Positions 43,774-55,309 of a stretch of DNA of 64,000 nt are shown here, piece after piece. Source of the DNA: Ancylobacter koreensis (GTDB lineage: Bacteria > Pseudomonadota > Alphaproteobacteria > Rhizobiales > Xanthobacteraceae); contig NZ_JALKCG010000002.1 of NCBI RefSeq assembly GCF_023016525.1, positions 1-64,000 of the forward strand. The letters are read 5' to 3'. Below the pieces are notes generated by a model. It saw only the letters and a program-made list of their open reading frames with translations, was not told the origin of the DNA and ran no database searches. The position numbers were made by a program, and so were the translations under genes. Each line of letters begins with the position of its first letter. Position 1 is the stretch's first letter.

Positions 43774-45174
43774 TCACATGTGGATGGCGCGCTTCTCCAC
43801 TGCCATGGCGGCTTCCTTCACCGCTTCCGAGCGGGTCGGGTGGGCATGGCAGGTGCGGGCGAGGTCCTCGGACGAGCCGCCGAACTCCATCAGCACCGCC
43901 GCCTCGTGGATCAGCTCGCCAGCCTCGACGCCGATGATGTGGACGCCGAGCACGCGGTCGGTGGCCTCGTCCGCCAGCACCTTCACGAAGCCGTCGGTCT
44001 CGTCATTCGCCTTGGCGCGGCCATTGGCGAGGAAGGGGAACTTGCCGACCTTGTAGGCGATGCCGGCCTGCTTCAGCTCTTCCTCGGTCTTGCCGACGGA
44101 GGCGACCTCCGGCGAGGTGTAGACCACCGCCGGAATGACGTCGTAGTTCACATGGCCCGCCTGGCCGGCCAGCAGCTCGGCCAGCGCCACGCCCTCGTCC
44201 TCGGCCTTGTGGGCCAGCATCGGGCCGGCGATGGCGTCGCCGATGGCGAAGATGCCGGGCACGTTCGTGCGGAAATAATGGTCGGTGACGACGCGGCCGC
44301 GCTTGTCGGTCTCGACGCCGAGCGCCTCCAGCCCCAGCCCTTCCGTGTAGGGCACGCGGCCGATGGCGACGAGCACCACGTCGGCCTCGATCGCCTGCGC
44401 CTCGCCGCCGGCGGCGGGCTCGACCGTGACCTTCGAGACCTTGCCCTTGGTGTCGACGCCCGTCACCTTCGAGCCGAGCTTGAAGGCGATGCCCTGCTTT
44501 TCGAGAATGCGCTGGAAGGACTTCGCCACGTCGAGGTCCATGCCCGGCAGGATGCGGTCGAGGAACTCGACCACCGTCACCTGCGCACCCAGGCGGCGCC
44601 ACACGCTGCCGAGCTCCAGCCCGATGACGCCGGCGCCCACCACGACGAGCTTGCCCGGCACCTTGTCCAGCGCGATGGCGCCGGTGGAGGAGACGACGCG
44701 CGCCTCGTCGATCTCGACGCCCGGCAGCTTCGCCACGTCCGAGCCGGTGGCGATGACGATGGCGGTGGCCTCGACGGTCTGCACCGAGCCGTCCTCCGCC
44801 TTGACCTCGACCTTGCCGGGGGCGGTGATGGTGGCCGTGCCGCGATAGGGGGTGATCTTGTTCTTCTTGATGAGGAAGTCGACGCCCTTGGTGTTGCCCT
44901 CGACCGCCTTGTCCTTGAAGGCAAGGAAGGCGGCGTGGTCGAGCTTGGGCGTGTCGACCACGATGCCGAGCTTGGCGAAATTGTGCGCGGCCTCCTCGAA
45001 CAGGTGGGAGGCGTGCAGCAGCGCCTTGGACGGGATGCAGCCGATGTTGAGGCAGGTGCCGCCGAAGGTGGCGCGCTTCTCGACCACCGCGACCTTGAGG
45101 CCGAGCTGGGCCGCGCGGATGGCGCACACATAGCCGCCGGGGCCGGTGCCGATGACGATCAGGTCGTAGGACAT
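43774..45174 (-). CDS. lpdA: Dihydrolipoyl dehydrogenase (E3)
   Basis: A 466-residue flavoenzyme that reoxidises dihydrolipoyl groups of 2-oxoacid dehydrogenase complexes. FAD-binding is [18 protein letters not shown] near residue 10, the redox disulfide [17 protein letters not shown] near 40-55, NAD-binding [15 protein letters not shown] near 180, and the active-site His-Glu pair [13 protein letters not shown] near 445. ATG at 45174 is used; ATG at 45180 would add two residues. It belongs with sucA and sucB, but a lactate permease gene in the opposite direction separates it from sucB. Confidence 0.96.
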   Translation of the reverse strand: MSYDLIVIGTGPGGYVCAIRAAQLGLKVAVVEKRATFGGTCLNIGCIPSKALLHASHLFEEAAHNFAKLGIVVDTPKLDHAAFLAFKDKAVEGNTKGVDFLIKKNKITPYRGTATITAPGKVEVKAEDGSVQTVEATAIVIATGSDVAKLPGVEIDEARVVSSTGAIALDKVPGKLVVVGAGVIGLELGSVWRRLGAQVTVVEFLDRILPGMDLDVAKSFQRILEKQGIAFKLGSKVTGVDTKGKVSKVTVEPAAGGEAQAIEADVVLVAIGRVPYTEGLGLEALGVETDKRGRVVTDHYFRTNVPGIFAIGDAIAGPMLAHKAEDEGVALAELLAGQAGHVNYDVIPAVVYTSPEVASVGKTEEELKQAGIAYKVGKFPFLANGRAKANDETDGFVKVLADEATDRVLGVHIIGVEAGELIHEAAVLMEFGGSSEDLARTCHAHPTRSEAVKEAAMAVEKRAIHM

Positions 45175-45379
45175 GCTCATCTTCTCGTTGGGATGGAGTG
45201 CCTGCCGGGAATGCCTGCGCGGAACAAGGCGCCGCGGGAATAGTCAGGCGGTGGAGCCTCTTGGGCGCGCGGGGAAACTACATGCCGCCTGCCCGGAAGT
45301 CACGTGCGCTCAGGGCGGACCAGACACACGCTTTTGGCGGAGGTTGACGTTGCGTAATATTCGTGTGCGACTTTAGTCT

Positions 45380-45391
45380 AAGTTGCAACTT
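45380..45391. promoter_or_regulatory. Palindrome upstream of the lactate permease
   Basis: AAGTTGCAACTT is a perfect 12-base palindrome 63 bases before the lctP start, in an AT-rich leader. A TTGACG element at 45345-45350 could be the -35 box. The palindrome would lie at or past the transcription start, fitting a repressor site. The regulator is unknown. Confidence 0.4.
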
Positions 45392-45453
45392 TATTGCGTT
45401 CAGGCACCCTAATAGAACAACAATAATTACATTACCTAGGGGAAGGTTCCGCA

Positions 45454-47121
45454 ATGTGGAGTCAAGTATACGACCCTCTGAATAACATGGTATTGTCGAC
45501 GCTGGCGGCGGCGGTACCGGTTGTTCTGCTTCTGGTTCTGATCGCGTCGGGCAAGATGAAGGCCCATCTGGCGGCGGTAACGGCGCTTGTCGTGGCCATT
45601 CTGATCTCGGTCGCCGTGTTCACGATGCCTGCGGGGCTGGCCATCCGCGCCTCGATCCTCGGCATCGTCACCGGCCTGTTCCCGATCGGCTGGATCGTCC
45701 TCAACGTCATATTCCTTTACCGCCTCACCGTGGCGACGGGGCGGTTCAAGATTCTCGAACAGGCCATCGGCGGCGTGACGCCGGACCGGCGCCTGCAGCT
45801 CCTGCTCATCGCCTTCTCCTTCGGCGCCTTCTTCGAGGGTGCATCGGGCTTCGGCACGCCCGTCGCCGTCACCGGCGCCATTCTTATGGGGCTCGGCTTC
45901 TCGCCGCTGGCGGCGTCCGGCCTGTCGCTGATCGCCAACACCGCCCCCGTCGCCTATGGCGCCCTGGGCACCCCGATCGTCGGCCTCGCGAGCGTGACCG
46001 GGCTCGACCCCTATCTGCTCGGCGCCATGGTCGGCCGGCAGCTTCCCTTCTTCTCGCTGCTCGTGCCGTTCTGGGTGGTGTGGGCCTTCGCCGGCTTCCG
46101 CGGCATGCTGGCGGTGTGGCCGGCGATCCTCGTCTGCGCGCTCTCCTTCGCCATCCCGCAATTCGTCATCTCGAACTTCATCAACCCGTGGATCGTCGAC
46201 ATCGGCGCTTCGCTGATCTCGATGGCGGCGCTGATCCTGTTCCTGAGGGTATGGAAGCCCAAGCAGCTCTGGCTGTCGCCGGCGCTGCGCTCGAAGGACG
46301 AGTCGGCAAGCACCATGCCGCCGCCCTCCACCGAGCCGCCGGTGAAGCCGACCCGCCCCGAGATGTGGAGCGCGCTGCTGCCGTGGATCATCGTCTGCGT
46401 GCTGCTGCTGATCTGGGGCTCGGGTTGGTTCAAGAACCTGGTGAACCCGATCTTCACCTGGAACTACACGGTCGATGGCCTGCACAAGATGGTGCAGAAG
46501 GTGCCCCCGGTCGTGGCGCAGCCGGCGACGGAGAGCGCGATCTTCTCCTTCACCTACCTGTCCTACACCGGCACGGCGATGCTGATCGCGGCGCTCATCT
46601 ACGGCGCGGTGATCCGCTTCTCGCCCTGGCGGCTGATCCAGGAATATGGCCGCACCATCTGGCTGCTGCGCGCCTCGCTCGCCACCATCGCGGCGATGCT
46701 CGCCATCGGCACGCTGACGCGCTTCTCCGGCCTCGACGCCACGCTCGGGCTCGCCTTCGCGGCGACCGGCGTGCTCTACCCCTTCTTCGGCACGCTGCTC
46801 GGCTGGCTCGGCGTGGCGCTGACGGGATCGGACACCGCATCGAACGTGCTGTTCGGCGGCCTGCAGAAGATCACCTCAGAGCAACTCGGCCTGTCGCCCA
46901 TCCTCATGGGCGCGGCGAACTCCTCGGGCGGCGTCATGGGCAAGATGATCGACGCGCAGTCCATCGTCGTCGCCTCCACCGCCACCGGGTGGTTCGGCCA
47001 CGAAGGTACGATCCTGCGCTTCGTGTTCTGGCACTCCATCGTGCTGGCCTGCCTCGTCGGCGGCCTCGTGATGCTGCAGGCCTATGTCCACCCCTTCACG
47101 CTGATGGTCATCCATCCGTGA
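45454..47121 (+). CDS. lctP: L-lactate permease
   Basis: A 555-residue proton-coupled lactate/glycolate importer of the LctP family with about 13 hydrophobic helices. Family marks are LFPIGWIVLNVIFLYRLT near residue 78, GASGFGTPVAVTGAIL near 130, NTAPVAYGALGTPIVGL near 165 and GSDTASNVLFGGLQ near 455. ATG at 45454 is preceded by AGGGGAAGG. It lies head-to-head with lpdA and tail-to-tail with sucB, which splits the usual sucB-lpd pairing. No lactate dehydrogenase gene is beside it. Its promoter has a palindrome. Confidence 0.95.
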   Translation: MWSQVYDPLNNMVLSTLAAAVPVVLLLVLIASGKMKAHLAAVTALVVAILISVAVFTMPAGLAIRASILGIVTGLFPIGWIVLNVIFLYRLTVATGRFKILEQAIGGVTPDRRLQLLLIAFSFGAFFEGASGFGTPVAVTGAILMGLGFSPLAASGLSLIANTAPVAYGALGTPIVGLASVTGLDPYLLGAMVGRQLPFFSLLVPFWVVWAFAGFRGMLAVWPAILVCALSFAIPQFVISNFINPWIVDIGASLISMAALILFLRVWKPKQLWLSPALRSKDESASTMPPPSTEPPVKPTRPEMWSALLPWIIVCVLLLIWGSGWFKNLVNPIFTWNYTVDGLHKMVQKVPPVVAQPATESAIFSFTYLSYTGTAMLIAALIYGAVIRFSPWRLIQEYGRTIWLLRASLATIAAMLAIGTLTRFSGLDATLGLAFAATGVLYPFFGTLLGWLGVALTGSDTASNVLFGGLQKITSEQLGLSPILMGAANSSGGVMGKMIDAQSIVVASTATGWFGHEGTILRFVFWHSIVLACLVGGLVMLQAYVHPFTLMVIHP

Positions 47122-47133
47122 GGCCATGAACGA

Positions 47134-47169
47134 AGAAGCCCCCGCGACCGGCCGGTCGCGGGGGCTTCT
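47134..47169 (+). terminator. Strong rho-independent terminator after lctP
   Basis: An 18-bp perfect inverted repeat: AGAAGCCCCCGCGACCGG on the left is the reverse complement of the right arm, followed by GTTTGTTT. It can stop lctP transcripts, and its symmetry would also allow a role for the opposite strand. Confidence 0.85.
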
Positions 47170-47180
47170 GTTTGTTTATC

Positions 47181-47303
47181 GTCATCCCGGCCCCTCGGGT
47201 CTTGCCGTTGGCAACCCCAGGGGCAGGCTCCGCGCAGCGTAGAGCCGGGATCGCTCGCCATGCTGCCTGCGATCCCGGATCGGCCTGCGGCCGTCCGGGA
47301 TGA
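47181..47303. repeat. Dispersed palindromic repeat, type A, copy 3
   Basis: GTCATCCCGG at the left and GTCCGGGATGA at the right enclose GAGCCGGGATCGC and GATCCCGGATCGGCC, as at 34075-34170, but with about 30 extra bases near the left end. It lies between the ends of lctP and sucB. Confidence 0.75.
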
Positions 47304-47319
47304 GGGTCATCGGGGGACG

Positions 47320-48576
47320 TCAGAGATCGAGGACCAGCCGGGTCGGGTCTTCCAGCGCTTCCTTGACGCGCACGAGGAAGGTCACGGCACCCTTGCCGTC
47401 GACGATGCGGTGATCGTAGCTCAGCGCCAGATACATCATCGGGCGCACCACCACCTGGCCCTTCACCACGACCGGGCGCTCCTCGATGCGGTGCATACCG
47501 AGAATGCCGGACTGCGGCGCGTTGAGGATCGGGGTCGACATCAGCGAACCGTAGATGCCGCCATTGGTGATGGTGAAGGTGCCGCCCTGCAGGTCCTCGA
47601 TGCCGAGCTTGCCGTCGCGCGCCTTGCGGCCGAGACCGGAGATCGCCTTCTCGATGCCGGCGATGGAGAGTTCGTCGGCGTCGCGCACCACCGGGACCAC
47701 AAGGCCCTTGTCGGTGCCGACGGCGATGCCGATGTGGTAATAGTTCTTGTAGACCAGGTCGGTGCCGTCGATCTCGGCATTGACCTCGGGCACGTCCTTG
47801 AGGGCCTGGATCACCGCCTTGGTGAAGAAGCCCATGAAGCCCAGCTTCACGCCGTGCTTCTTCTCGAACACGTCCTTGTACTGCGCGCGCAGGCTCATCA
47901 CCGCCGACATGTCGACGTCGTTGAAGGTGGTGAGCATTGCGGCGGTGTTCTGCGCGTCCTTCAGCCGGCGGGCGATGGTCTGGCGCAGCTTGGTCATCTT
48001 CACGCGCTCTTCGCGCGAGGCGTCGTCCGCGTTCGACGGCGCGCGGGCGGCGACCGGCGCGGCGGGAGCCGCCGCCGGGGCGGTGGAGCCGGTGGCAATG
48101 GCGGCGAGCATGTCGCCCTTGGTCACGCGGCCGTCCTTGCCGGAGCCGGCGAGGAGGGACGGGTTGATGCCGCTCTCGGCGGCGAGCTTGGCGACTGCCG
48201 GGCCATTGGTGCCCGTAGGCGCCGCTGCCGGGGCTTCCGACTTGGCCGGAGCCGCAGCGGCAGGAGCGGCAGCCGGCGCGGGGGCCGGAGCCGGAGCGGC
48301 GGCGGGTGCCGGCGCGGGCGCCGCCTTGGCGCCGGCCGCGCCTTCGCCGATCGAGCCGAGCAGGGCACCGACGCCGACCGTCTCGCCATCCTTGGCGACG
48401 ATCTCGGAGAGCACGCCGGCCGCCGGCGCGGGCACCTCGATCGTGACCTTGTCGGTCTCCAGCTCGACGATGGGCTCGTCGGCGGCGACCGCCTCGCCCG
48501 CCTTCTTGAACCACTTGCCGATGGTTGCCTCGGTGACCGATTCGCCCAGCGTCGGAACGCGGATCTCGGTGGCCAT
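47320..48576 (-). CDS. sucB: 2-oxoglutarate dehydrogenase E2 (dihydrolipoyl succinyltransferase)
   Basis: A 418-residue core subunit. The lipoyl domain (1-80) carries the lipoylated lysine in [15 protein letters not shown] near residue 43. A long Ala/Pro linker (about 85-125) and the peripheral subunit-binding domain ([30 protein letters not shown] read across 128-160) follow. The catalytic domain ends with the active-site His-Asp in [13 protein letters not shown] near 392. ATG at 48576. The ending [10 protein letters not shown] is typical of SucB. It is 62 bases after sucA in the same direction. Confidence 0.96.
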   Translation of the reverse strand: MATEIRVPTLGESVTEATIGKWFKKAGEAVAADEPIVELETDKVTIEVPAPAAGVLSEIVAKDGETVGVGALLGSIGEGAAGAKAAPAPAPAAAPAPAPAPAAAPAAAAPAKSEAPAAAPTGTNGPAVAKLAAESGINPSLLAGSGKDGRVTKGDMLAAIATGSTAPAAAPAAPVAARAPSNADDASREERVKMTKLRQTIARRLKDAQNTAAMLTTFNDVDMSAVMSLRAQYKDVFEKKHGVKLGFMGFFTKAVIQALKDVPEVNAEIDGTDLVYKNYYHIGIAVGTDKGLVVPVVRDADELSIAGIEKAISGLGRKARDGKLGIEDLQGGTFTITNGGIYGSLMSTPILNAPQSGILGMHRIEERPVVVKGQVVVRPMMYLALSYDHRIVDGKGAVTFLVRVKEALEDPTRLVLDL

Positions 48577-48638
48577 GCTCGTCTTTCCTCGCCTTTTGCC
48601 GGCCCGGAGCGGCCGGTGCTCCCTCGTCTCGTGAATGG

Positions 48639-51620
48639 TCAGCCCAGCGCGTCCTGAAGGAAGGACTTGAGCTGAGCGAGATGCTTGGACATCAGGCCGG
48701 TCGCCGTGGCGGCCGAGGCCGGACGGCCGGTATAGCGCGGACGCGCCGAGGCCGAGCCGGCCTGTTCGAGCACCCATTCCAGATAGGGCTGGACGAAGGC
48801 CCAGCCGCCCTGGTTCTTCGGCTCTTCCTGGCACCAGACGATCTCGGCCTGCTTGAAGCGGCCGATCTCCTGCGCCAGCGTCTTGAGCGGGAAGGGGAAG
48901 AGCTGCTCGACGCGCAGGAGGTAGATGTCGTCGATGCCGCGGCGCTCGCGCTCCTCATAGAGGTCGTAATAGACCTTGCCCGAGCACAGCACGACGCGGC
49001 GGATCTCGCCATCCTCCTTCAGCTTCACCGCCTCGGCCGGCAGGGCGGCGCTGAAGTTGCGGTCGGCATCGTCCCACAGCACGCGATGGAACGTGGTCTG
49101 CGGGCCGAACTCGGCGAGCGTGGAGACGGCGCGCTTGTGGCGCAGCAGGCTCTTCGGCGTCATCAGGATCAGCGGCTTGCGGAAGTCGCGGTTGAGCTGG
49201 CGGCGCAGCGCGTGGAAGTAGTTCGCCGGCGTCGTCAGGTTGGCGACCTGCATGTTGTCCTCGGCGCACATCTGCAGATAGCGCTCGAGACGGGCCGAGG
49301 AGTGCTCGGGGCCCTGGCCCTCATAGCCGTGCGGCAGCAGGCAGACGAGACCGGACATGCGCAGCCACTTGCGCTCGCCCGACGACAGGAACTGGTCGAA
49401 GATCACCTGCGCGCCGTTGGCGAAGTCGCCGAACTGGGCTTCCCACATGGTCAGCGCGTTGGGCTCGGAGAGCGAGTAGCCGTATTCGAAGCCGAGCACG
49501 GCCTCTTCCGAGAGCATCGAGTTGATGACCTCGTACTGCGCCTGCCCCTCGCGCACATGGTTGAACGGGGTATAGCGCTCCTCATTCTCCTGGTCGATCA
49601 GCACCGAATGGCGCTGGGAGAAGGTGCCGCGCTCGCTGTCCTGGCCGGACAGGCGCACCGGATGGCCGTCGACGAGGAGTGACGAGAAAGCCAGCGCCTC
49701 CGCCGTGGACCAGTCGATGCCGGCGCCGTCATCGAGGATCGCCTTGCGGCGGGCATCGAGGAAGCGCTGGATGGTGCGGTGGAGGTGGAAGCCTTCCGGC
49801 ACCGAGGTGATGCGCCGGCCGATCTCGCGCAGCGTGTCGAGCTCGACGCCGGTATTGCCGCGGCGCGGGTCGTCGGCATCCGCTGCCGCCTTCAGGCCGG
49901 CCCAGCGGCCGTCCAGCCAGTCGGCCTTGTTCGGCTTGTAGGCCTGGCCTGCCTCGTATTCGATGTCGAGCCGGGCGCGCCAGTCGGCCCGCATGCGGTC
50001 GAGCTCGCCCGTCTCGATGACGCCCTCGGCCTCCAGCTTGCGGCCGTAGATCTCCAGCGTCGTCGGGTGCTGCTTGATGAGCTTGTACATCAAGGGCTGG
50101 GTGAAGGCCGGCTCGTCGCCCTCATTGTGGCCGAAGCGGCGGTAGCAGAACATGTCCACCACCACCGGCTTGCGGAAGCGCTGGCGGAACTCGGTGGCGA
50201 TCTTCGCCGCGAAGGTCACGGCTTCCGGGTCGTCGCCGTTCACGTGGAAGATCGGCGCCTCGATGGTCTTGGCGACGTCCGACGGGTAGGGCGAGGAGCG
50301 CGAATTGCCGGGATAGGTGGTGAAGCCGATCTGATTGTTGATGATGAAATGGATCGAGCCGCCGGTGCGGTGGCCCTTCAGGCCGGAGAGGCCGAGGCAC
50401 TCGGCCACCACGCCCTGGCCGGCAAAGGCGGCGTCGCCGTGCAGCAGCAGCGGCATCACCTGCGTGCGATCGGCGTCGCGCAGCAGGTCCTGCTTGGCGC
50501 GCGCCTTGCCGAGCACGACGGGGTCGACGATTTCGAGATGCGAGGGGTTGGCGGTGAGCGACAGGTGCACCTGGTTGCCGTCGAACTCGCGGTCCGACGA
50601 GGCGCCGAGGTGGTACTTCACGTCGCCGGAGCCTTCCACCTCGTCGGGAGCCCAGGAGCCGCCCTTGAACTCGTGGAACAACGCGCGGTGCGGCTTGCCC
50701 ATCACCTGCGTAAGCACGTTGAGGCGGCCGCGATGGGCCATGCCCAGCACGATCTCCTTCACGCCGAGATTGCCGCCGCGCTTGATGATCTGTTCGAGCG
50801 CGGGGATCAGGCTCTCGCCGCCGTCGAGGCCGAAGCGCTTGGTGCCGGTGTAGCGTACATCGAGGAACTTCTCGAAGCCCTCGGCCTCCACCAGCTTGTT
50901 GAGGATGGCGCGCTTGCCCTCGCGGGTGAAGCTGATCTCCTTGTCCGGACCCTCGATGCGCTCCTGGATCCACGCCTTCTCCTCGGGCGAGGAGATGTGC
51001 ATGAACTCGACGCCCAGCGTGTTGCAATAGGTGCGCTGCAGGATGGCGACCATCTGGCGGACGGTGGCGAACTCCATGCCGAGCACGTGGTCGATGAAGA
51101 TCGGCCGGTCGAGGTCGGCTTCGCGGAAGCCGTAGGAAGCGGGGTCGAGCTCGGGCGCCGCGCGCACCGGCTCAAGACCCAGCGGGTCGAGCTTGGCGTG
51201 CAGGTGGCCGCGCATGCGGTAGGCGCGGATCATCATCAGCGCCTTGACGGAATCGCGGGTGGCCTGCTGCACATCGGCGGAGGTCAGCTCGACGCCGGCC
51301 TTCTGCGCCTTCTCGGCCGCCTTGGCCTTGAGCTTGTCGCCGACCGCCTTCTCCACCTCGATCCAGTGGCCGTCGAGCGCCGAGACAAGTTCGCCGTTGG
51401 CGTGGATCGGCCAGCCGGGCTGCTTCCACGAGGCGCCGCGCGCGCTCTTCTCCACATCCGCCGGCGCGTCCTTCAGGCCGGCGAAGAAGGCCTGCCATTC
51501 CGCGTCGACGGAGGACGGGTCGGCCTCGTAGCGGGCGTAGAGGTCTTCGATCCAGGCCGCATTGGCGCCGTAGAGGAAGGAGGTGTTGAGGAAGGTCTCG
51601 TTCAAGTCCGCGCGCGACAT
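48639..51620 (-). CDS. sucA: 2-oxoglutarate dehydrogenase E1
   Basis: A 993-residue thiamine-diphosphate enzyme. The N-terminal segment [20 protein letters not shown] binds E2. TPP and Mg contacts lie in [15 protein letters not shown] near residue 305 and in [21 protein letters not shown] near 420. The pyrimidine domain has [24 protein letters not shown] (about 725-748) and the C-terminus [14 protein letters not shown] at 51620 gives the usual [10 protein letters not shown] start. It is followed by sucB; mdh lies 329 bases upstream, without sucCD between. Confidence 0.97.
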   Translation of the reverse strand: MSRADLNETFLNTSFLYGANAAWIEDLYARYEADPSSVDAEWQAFFAGLKDAPADVEKSARGASWKQPGWPIHANGELVSALDGHWIEVEKAVGDKLKAKAAEKAQKAGVELTSADVQQATRDSVKALMMIRAYRMRGHLHAKLDPLGLEPVRAAPELDPASYGFREADLDRPIFIDHVLGMEFATVRQMVAILQRTYCNTLGVEFMHISSPEEKAWIQERIEGPDKEISFTREGKRAILNKLVEAEGFEKFLDVRYTGTKRFGLDGGESLIPALEQIIKRGGNLGVKEIVLGMAHRGRLNVLTQVMGKPHRALFHEFKGGSWAPDEVEGSGDVKYHLGASSDREFDGNQVHLSLTANPSHLEIVDPVVLGKARAKQDLLRDADRTQVMPLLLHGDAAFAGQGVVAECLGLSGLKGHRTGGSIHFIINNQIGFTTYPGNSRSSPYPSDVAKTIEAPIFHVNGDDPEAVTFAAKIATEFRQRFRKPVVVDMFCYRRFGHNEGDEPAFTQPLMYKLIKQHPTTLEIYGRKLEAEGVIETGELDRMRADWRARLDIEYEAGQAYKPNKADWLDGRWAGLKAAADADDPRRGNTGVELDTLREIGRRITSVPEGFHLHRTIQRFLDARRKAILDDGAGIDWSTAEALAFSSLLVDGHPVRLSGQDSERGTFSQRHSVLIDQENEERYTPFNHVREGQAQYEVINSMLSEEAVLGFEYGYSLSEPNALTMWEAQFGDFANGAQVIFDQFLSSGERKWLRMSGLVCLLPHGYEGQGPEHSSARLERYLQMCAEDNMQVANLTTPANYFHALRRQLNRDFRKPLILMTPKSLLRHKRAVSTLAEFGPQTTFHRVLWDDADRNFSAALPAEAVKLKEDGEIRRVVLCSGKVYYDLYEERERRGIDDIYLLRVEQLFPFPLKTLAQEIGRFKQAEIVWCQEEPKNQGGWAFVQPYLEWVLEQAGSASARPRYTGRPASAATATGLMSKHLAQLKSFLQDALG

Positions 51621-51949
51621 CGTCGGCTCCTGGGGGACCGGTTCGGTCCGTTGGCGTGCTTTCGTGCCGAAGATTGCCCATGAGACTGTCATCGGGCTGT
51701 CTTGCGGTGCTCCGGTGGGCGGAGCGAAAGTCGGTAGGCTTGTATATACGTCCCGTATTCACGTCAGGAATGCCGCAGGAATGCGGCGCAACGATGCGAA
51801 AATGCATCGCCGGCAATCAAGCAATATCGGCACCACTGGCCGGACCTTCCAGCGGCGGGAGGGTCCCGCCGCCGTCGTCCGGCTCTTCAGTCCATCACGT
51901 CCGCGCGACCTTGCCGGACGCGCGGACACAAACGAGGTTCACGCGACGC
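51621..51949. other. Gap between mdh and sucA where sucCD usually sit
   Basis: No gene is seen in the 329 bases. GCGGCGGGA (51852-51860) and TCCCGCCGC (51864-51872) form a 9-bp stem that could end mdh transcripts, though no U-tract follows it. The sucA promoter should lie nearer 51650-51750. Confidence 0.5.
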
Positions 51950-53008
<1,059 letters not shown>

Positions 53009-53073
53009 TCAGCTTATCGGCGCCCGGCTACGACTTTCGAACATTTGTTTTGGTATACGAAATACCGGATGCG

Positions 53074-53790
53074 TTACCGCCGACGCTGCGCGAGATCTTC
53101 CATAAGCTCGATCTGGATCGCCTGTATCTCGGCGAGGCGTTCCCATTGCCGGGTGAGCATGTGGTCGATCTTCTCGTGCAGGTGGCGGATCTCCAGTTCC
53201 GCCTTGAGGTTGATGCGGTAGTCGTTCTCCGAGCGCAGCCGGTCCTTCGCCTCCTGCCGTTTCTGACTCATCATGATGACGGGGGCTTGAAGGGCAGCGA
53301 TGCAGGACAGCACGAGGTTCAGCAGGATGAACGGGTAGGGGTCGAAGGCGCCGAGCGCGCCCGCCACGTTCAGCGCCATCCAGACCGAGATGAACACCAT
53401 GAAGGAGATGATGAAGGTCCAGCTGCCGCCGAAGGAGGCGATGACGTCGGCGGCGCGCTCACCGAAGGTGCGCTCGCTCTGGATCGCCTCCTCGATATTC
53501 TCGGTCAGTATGTCGTTGGCGGCGAGGCTGTCGATGACGTCGTGGTCGAGCCGGCTGAGGTCGCCGCGCTCGGCCTGCAGGGTGGCGGCGATGAAGGCGG
53601 CGCGCTCCTTGGCCAGCGCCGCGCGCGAGATGTAGGCGTCCGCCGCGATGTCGGGATGCAGCGCGCGTATATGGTCGGCAAGTGCGGGGCGGATCATGTC
53701 CAGCCGGATCCCGCCGCGCGGGGCGAGGACATGCCCCGTGAGCGCGCAGACATGGGGCGGCGTGTCGGACCTGTGGTGATGTGTTCTCAT
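53074..53790 (-). CDS. DUF1003 membrane protein
   Basis: A 238-residue protein with the DUF1003 core: a long cytoplasmic N-terminal part, two helices near residues 120-165 (WTFIISFMVFISVWMALN and YPFILLNLVLSCIAALQAPVIM), and the signature MMSQKRQEAKDRLRSENDYRINLKAE, here split around residue 180. The last 50 residues are a charged helix. A CALTG knuckle near residue 15 recalls the CxxC/H start of other members. The function of the family is unknown. Confidence 0.88.
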   Translation of the reverse strand: MRTHHHRSDTPPHVCALTGHVLAPRGGIRLDMIRPALADHIRALHPDIAADAYISRAALAKERAAFIAATLQAERGDLSRLDHDVIDSLAANDILTENIEEAIQSERTFGERAADVIASFGGSWTFIISFMVFISVWMALNVAGALGAFDPYPFILLNLVLSCIAALQAPVIMMSQKRQEAKDRLRSENDYRINLKAELEIRHLHEKIDHMLTRQWERLAEIQAIQIELMEDLAQRRR

Positions 53791-53861
53791 GACGGAACGG
53801 TCCGTGGGAAGCTGTTACCGTCGAGATGTGCGCCCGGCCGCCTCACGATCAAGCCCCGCCG

Positions 53862-55082
53862 TCAGGTTTCCACGAGGCCGGTCGTGTTTCCACTGGCCTG
53901 CGAGTCGCCGCGACCGTGCGGACGCGCAAGATAGTCGTCCGAGCGCATTTCGTGCAGGCGCGAGACGGTGCGCGCCCATTCGAAGGCTTCCGCGCCCTCC
54001 GTGCCGAGATAGAGCTTTTCCGGCTCGGCCGGCGCCGAGGCGACCAGCTTCACGCCCTTCTCGTACAACTCGTCGATCAGCGTGATGAAGCGCTTGGCCT
54101 CGTTGCGCGTGTCCTGGTCGAGCACGGGAATGTGGTCGATGACCAGCGTGTGGTAGGCGCGGGCGAGGCGCAGATAGTCCGAGGCGCCGAGCGGCACGCC
54201 GCACAGATCGTGGAAGGAGAAGCGCGCCGCGCCGCCGCCGGCGCGCGGCACCCGCAGTTCGCGCCCGCCGGAGGCGAGGCTTGCCGGCGCGCCGCCATCC
54301 GTGCCGGCGACGCGGTGCCAGACCTTGTCCATTTCGCGGTCGACGTCGGCCATCGTCTCGTGGGCGGCGGGCACGTACCAGACGCGCGCGCCGCCGAGCT
54401 TCTCCATGCGGTAGTCGGTCGGCGATTCGATGCGCACCACTTCCATGTGCTGCTCGATCATGCCGATGAAGGGCAGGAACAGCGCGCGGTTGAGGCCGCC
54501 CTCATAGAGGTCCTGCGGCGCCACGTTGGAGGTGGCGACGATGACGACGCCGAGGTCGAACAGCTTCTCGAACAGCCGGCCGAGAATCATCGCGTCCGCG
54601 ATGTCGGTGACGTGGAACTCGTCGAAGCACAGCAGCCAGGCTTCCTCGTAGAGCGCGGCGGCGACGAGGGCGATGGGGTCGCCATCCCTCACGCGGCCCT
54701 GCTTCATGTCGGCGCGCACCTGGAAGATTCGGGCGTGCACGTCGGCCATGAACTCGTGGAAATGGGCGCGCCGCTTGCGCTTGCGCACCGCTACGCTCTC
54801 ATAGAACAGGTCGACCAGCATGGTCTTGCCGCGGCCGACCGAGCCGTGGATGTAGAGGCCGCGCACCTTGGGTATGGCGTCCTCGCGCTTGGCGAACAGC
54901 CAGCCGAGCGCCGAGGTCTTGCGGGCGAGGCGCCGCGAGGCGATGCGCTGCTCCAGCCGCGCCAGGGCCGCGACCACCTTGGCCTGGCCGGGATCGGGCA
55001 GGATGTCGCCGACCGCCATGCGGGCGACATAGCGTGCCGCCAGCACCGAGCCGCCGGCCTCTGCCGTGACCGTATCCGTCAT
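53862..55082 (-). CDS. zapE: AFG1-like ATPase, cell division protein ZapE
   Basis: A 406-residue P-loop ATPase. Walker A is GLYIHGSVGRGKTMLVDLFY near residue 75, Walker B is LLCFDEFHVTDIADAMIL near 145, and a sensor region VATSNVAPQDLYEGGLNR is near 185. E. coli ZapE acts on FtsZ rings; the mitochondrial relative is AFG1/LACE1. Length and motif order are normal. Some alphaproteobacterial members have an N-terminus like this one without a transit sequence. It stands alone downstream of a short gap from the DUF1003 gene's upstream side (divergent relation is absent; both are on the minus strand). Confidence 0.9.
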   Translation of the reverse strand: MTDTVTAEAGGSVLAARYVARMAVGDILPDPGQAKVVAALARLEQRIASRRLARKTSALGWLFAKREDAIPKVRGLYIHGSVGRGKTMLVDLFYESVAVRKRKRRAHFHEFMADVHARIFQVRADMKQGRVRDGDPIALVAAALYEEAWLLCFDEFHVTDIADAMILGRLFEKLFDLGVVIVATSNVAPQDLYEGGLNRALFLPFIGMIEQHMEVVRIESPTDYRMEKLGGARVWYVPAAHETMADVDREMDKVWHRVAGTDGGAPASLASGGRELRVPRAGGGAARFSFHDLCGVPLGASDYLRLARAYHTLVIDHIPVLDQDTRNEAKRFITLIDELYEKGVKLVASAPAEPEKLYLGTEGAEAFEWARTVSRLHEMRSDDYLARPHGRGDSQASGNTTGLVET

Positions 55083-55309
55083 GTCGGGCCATCCCCGCTT
55101 TTTTGCAGCGCACGCTTAGACCCGCCGAGCCGCATCAGCAAGCCGGGAAGGTAAACGGGCGCCGCGCCGCCTCGCCGGATTGTGCTTTACGCATGACAGC
55201 TCTGCGGGAACCGAAGGCGGCGCCATCGCGTTGCGCCCCTCTTGCCTTGACGGCGTCACGGTTGTCCACGCACTGTTCACCCTCTCTCACGAGGCGAGGC
55301 GGGCAGCTT

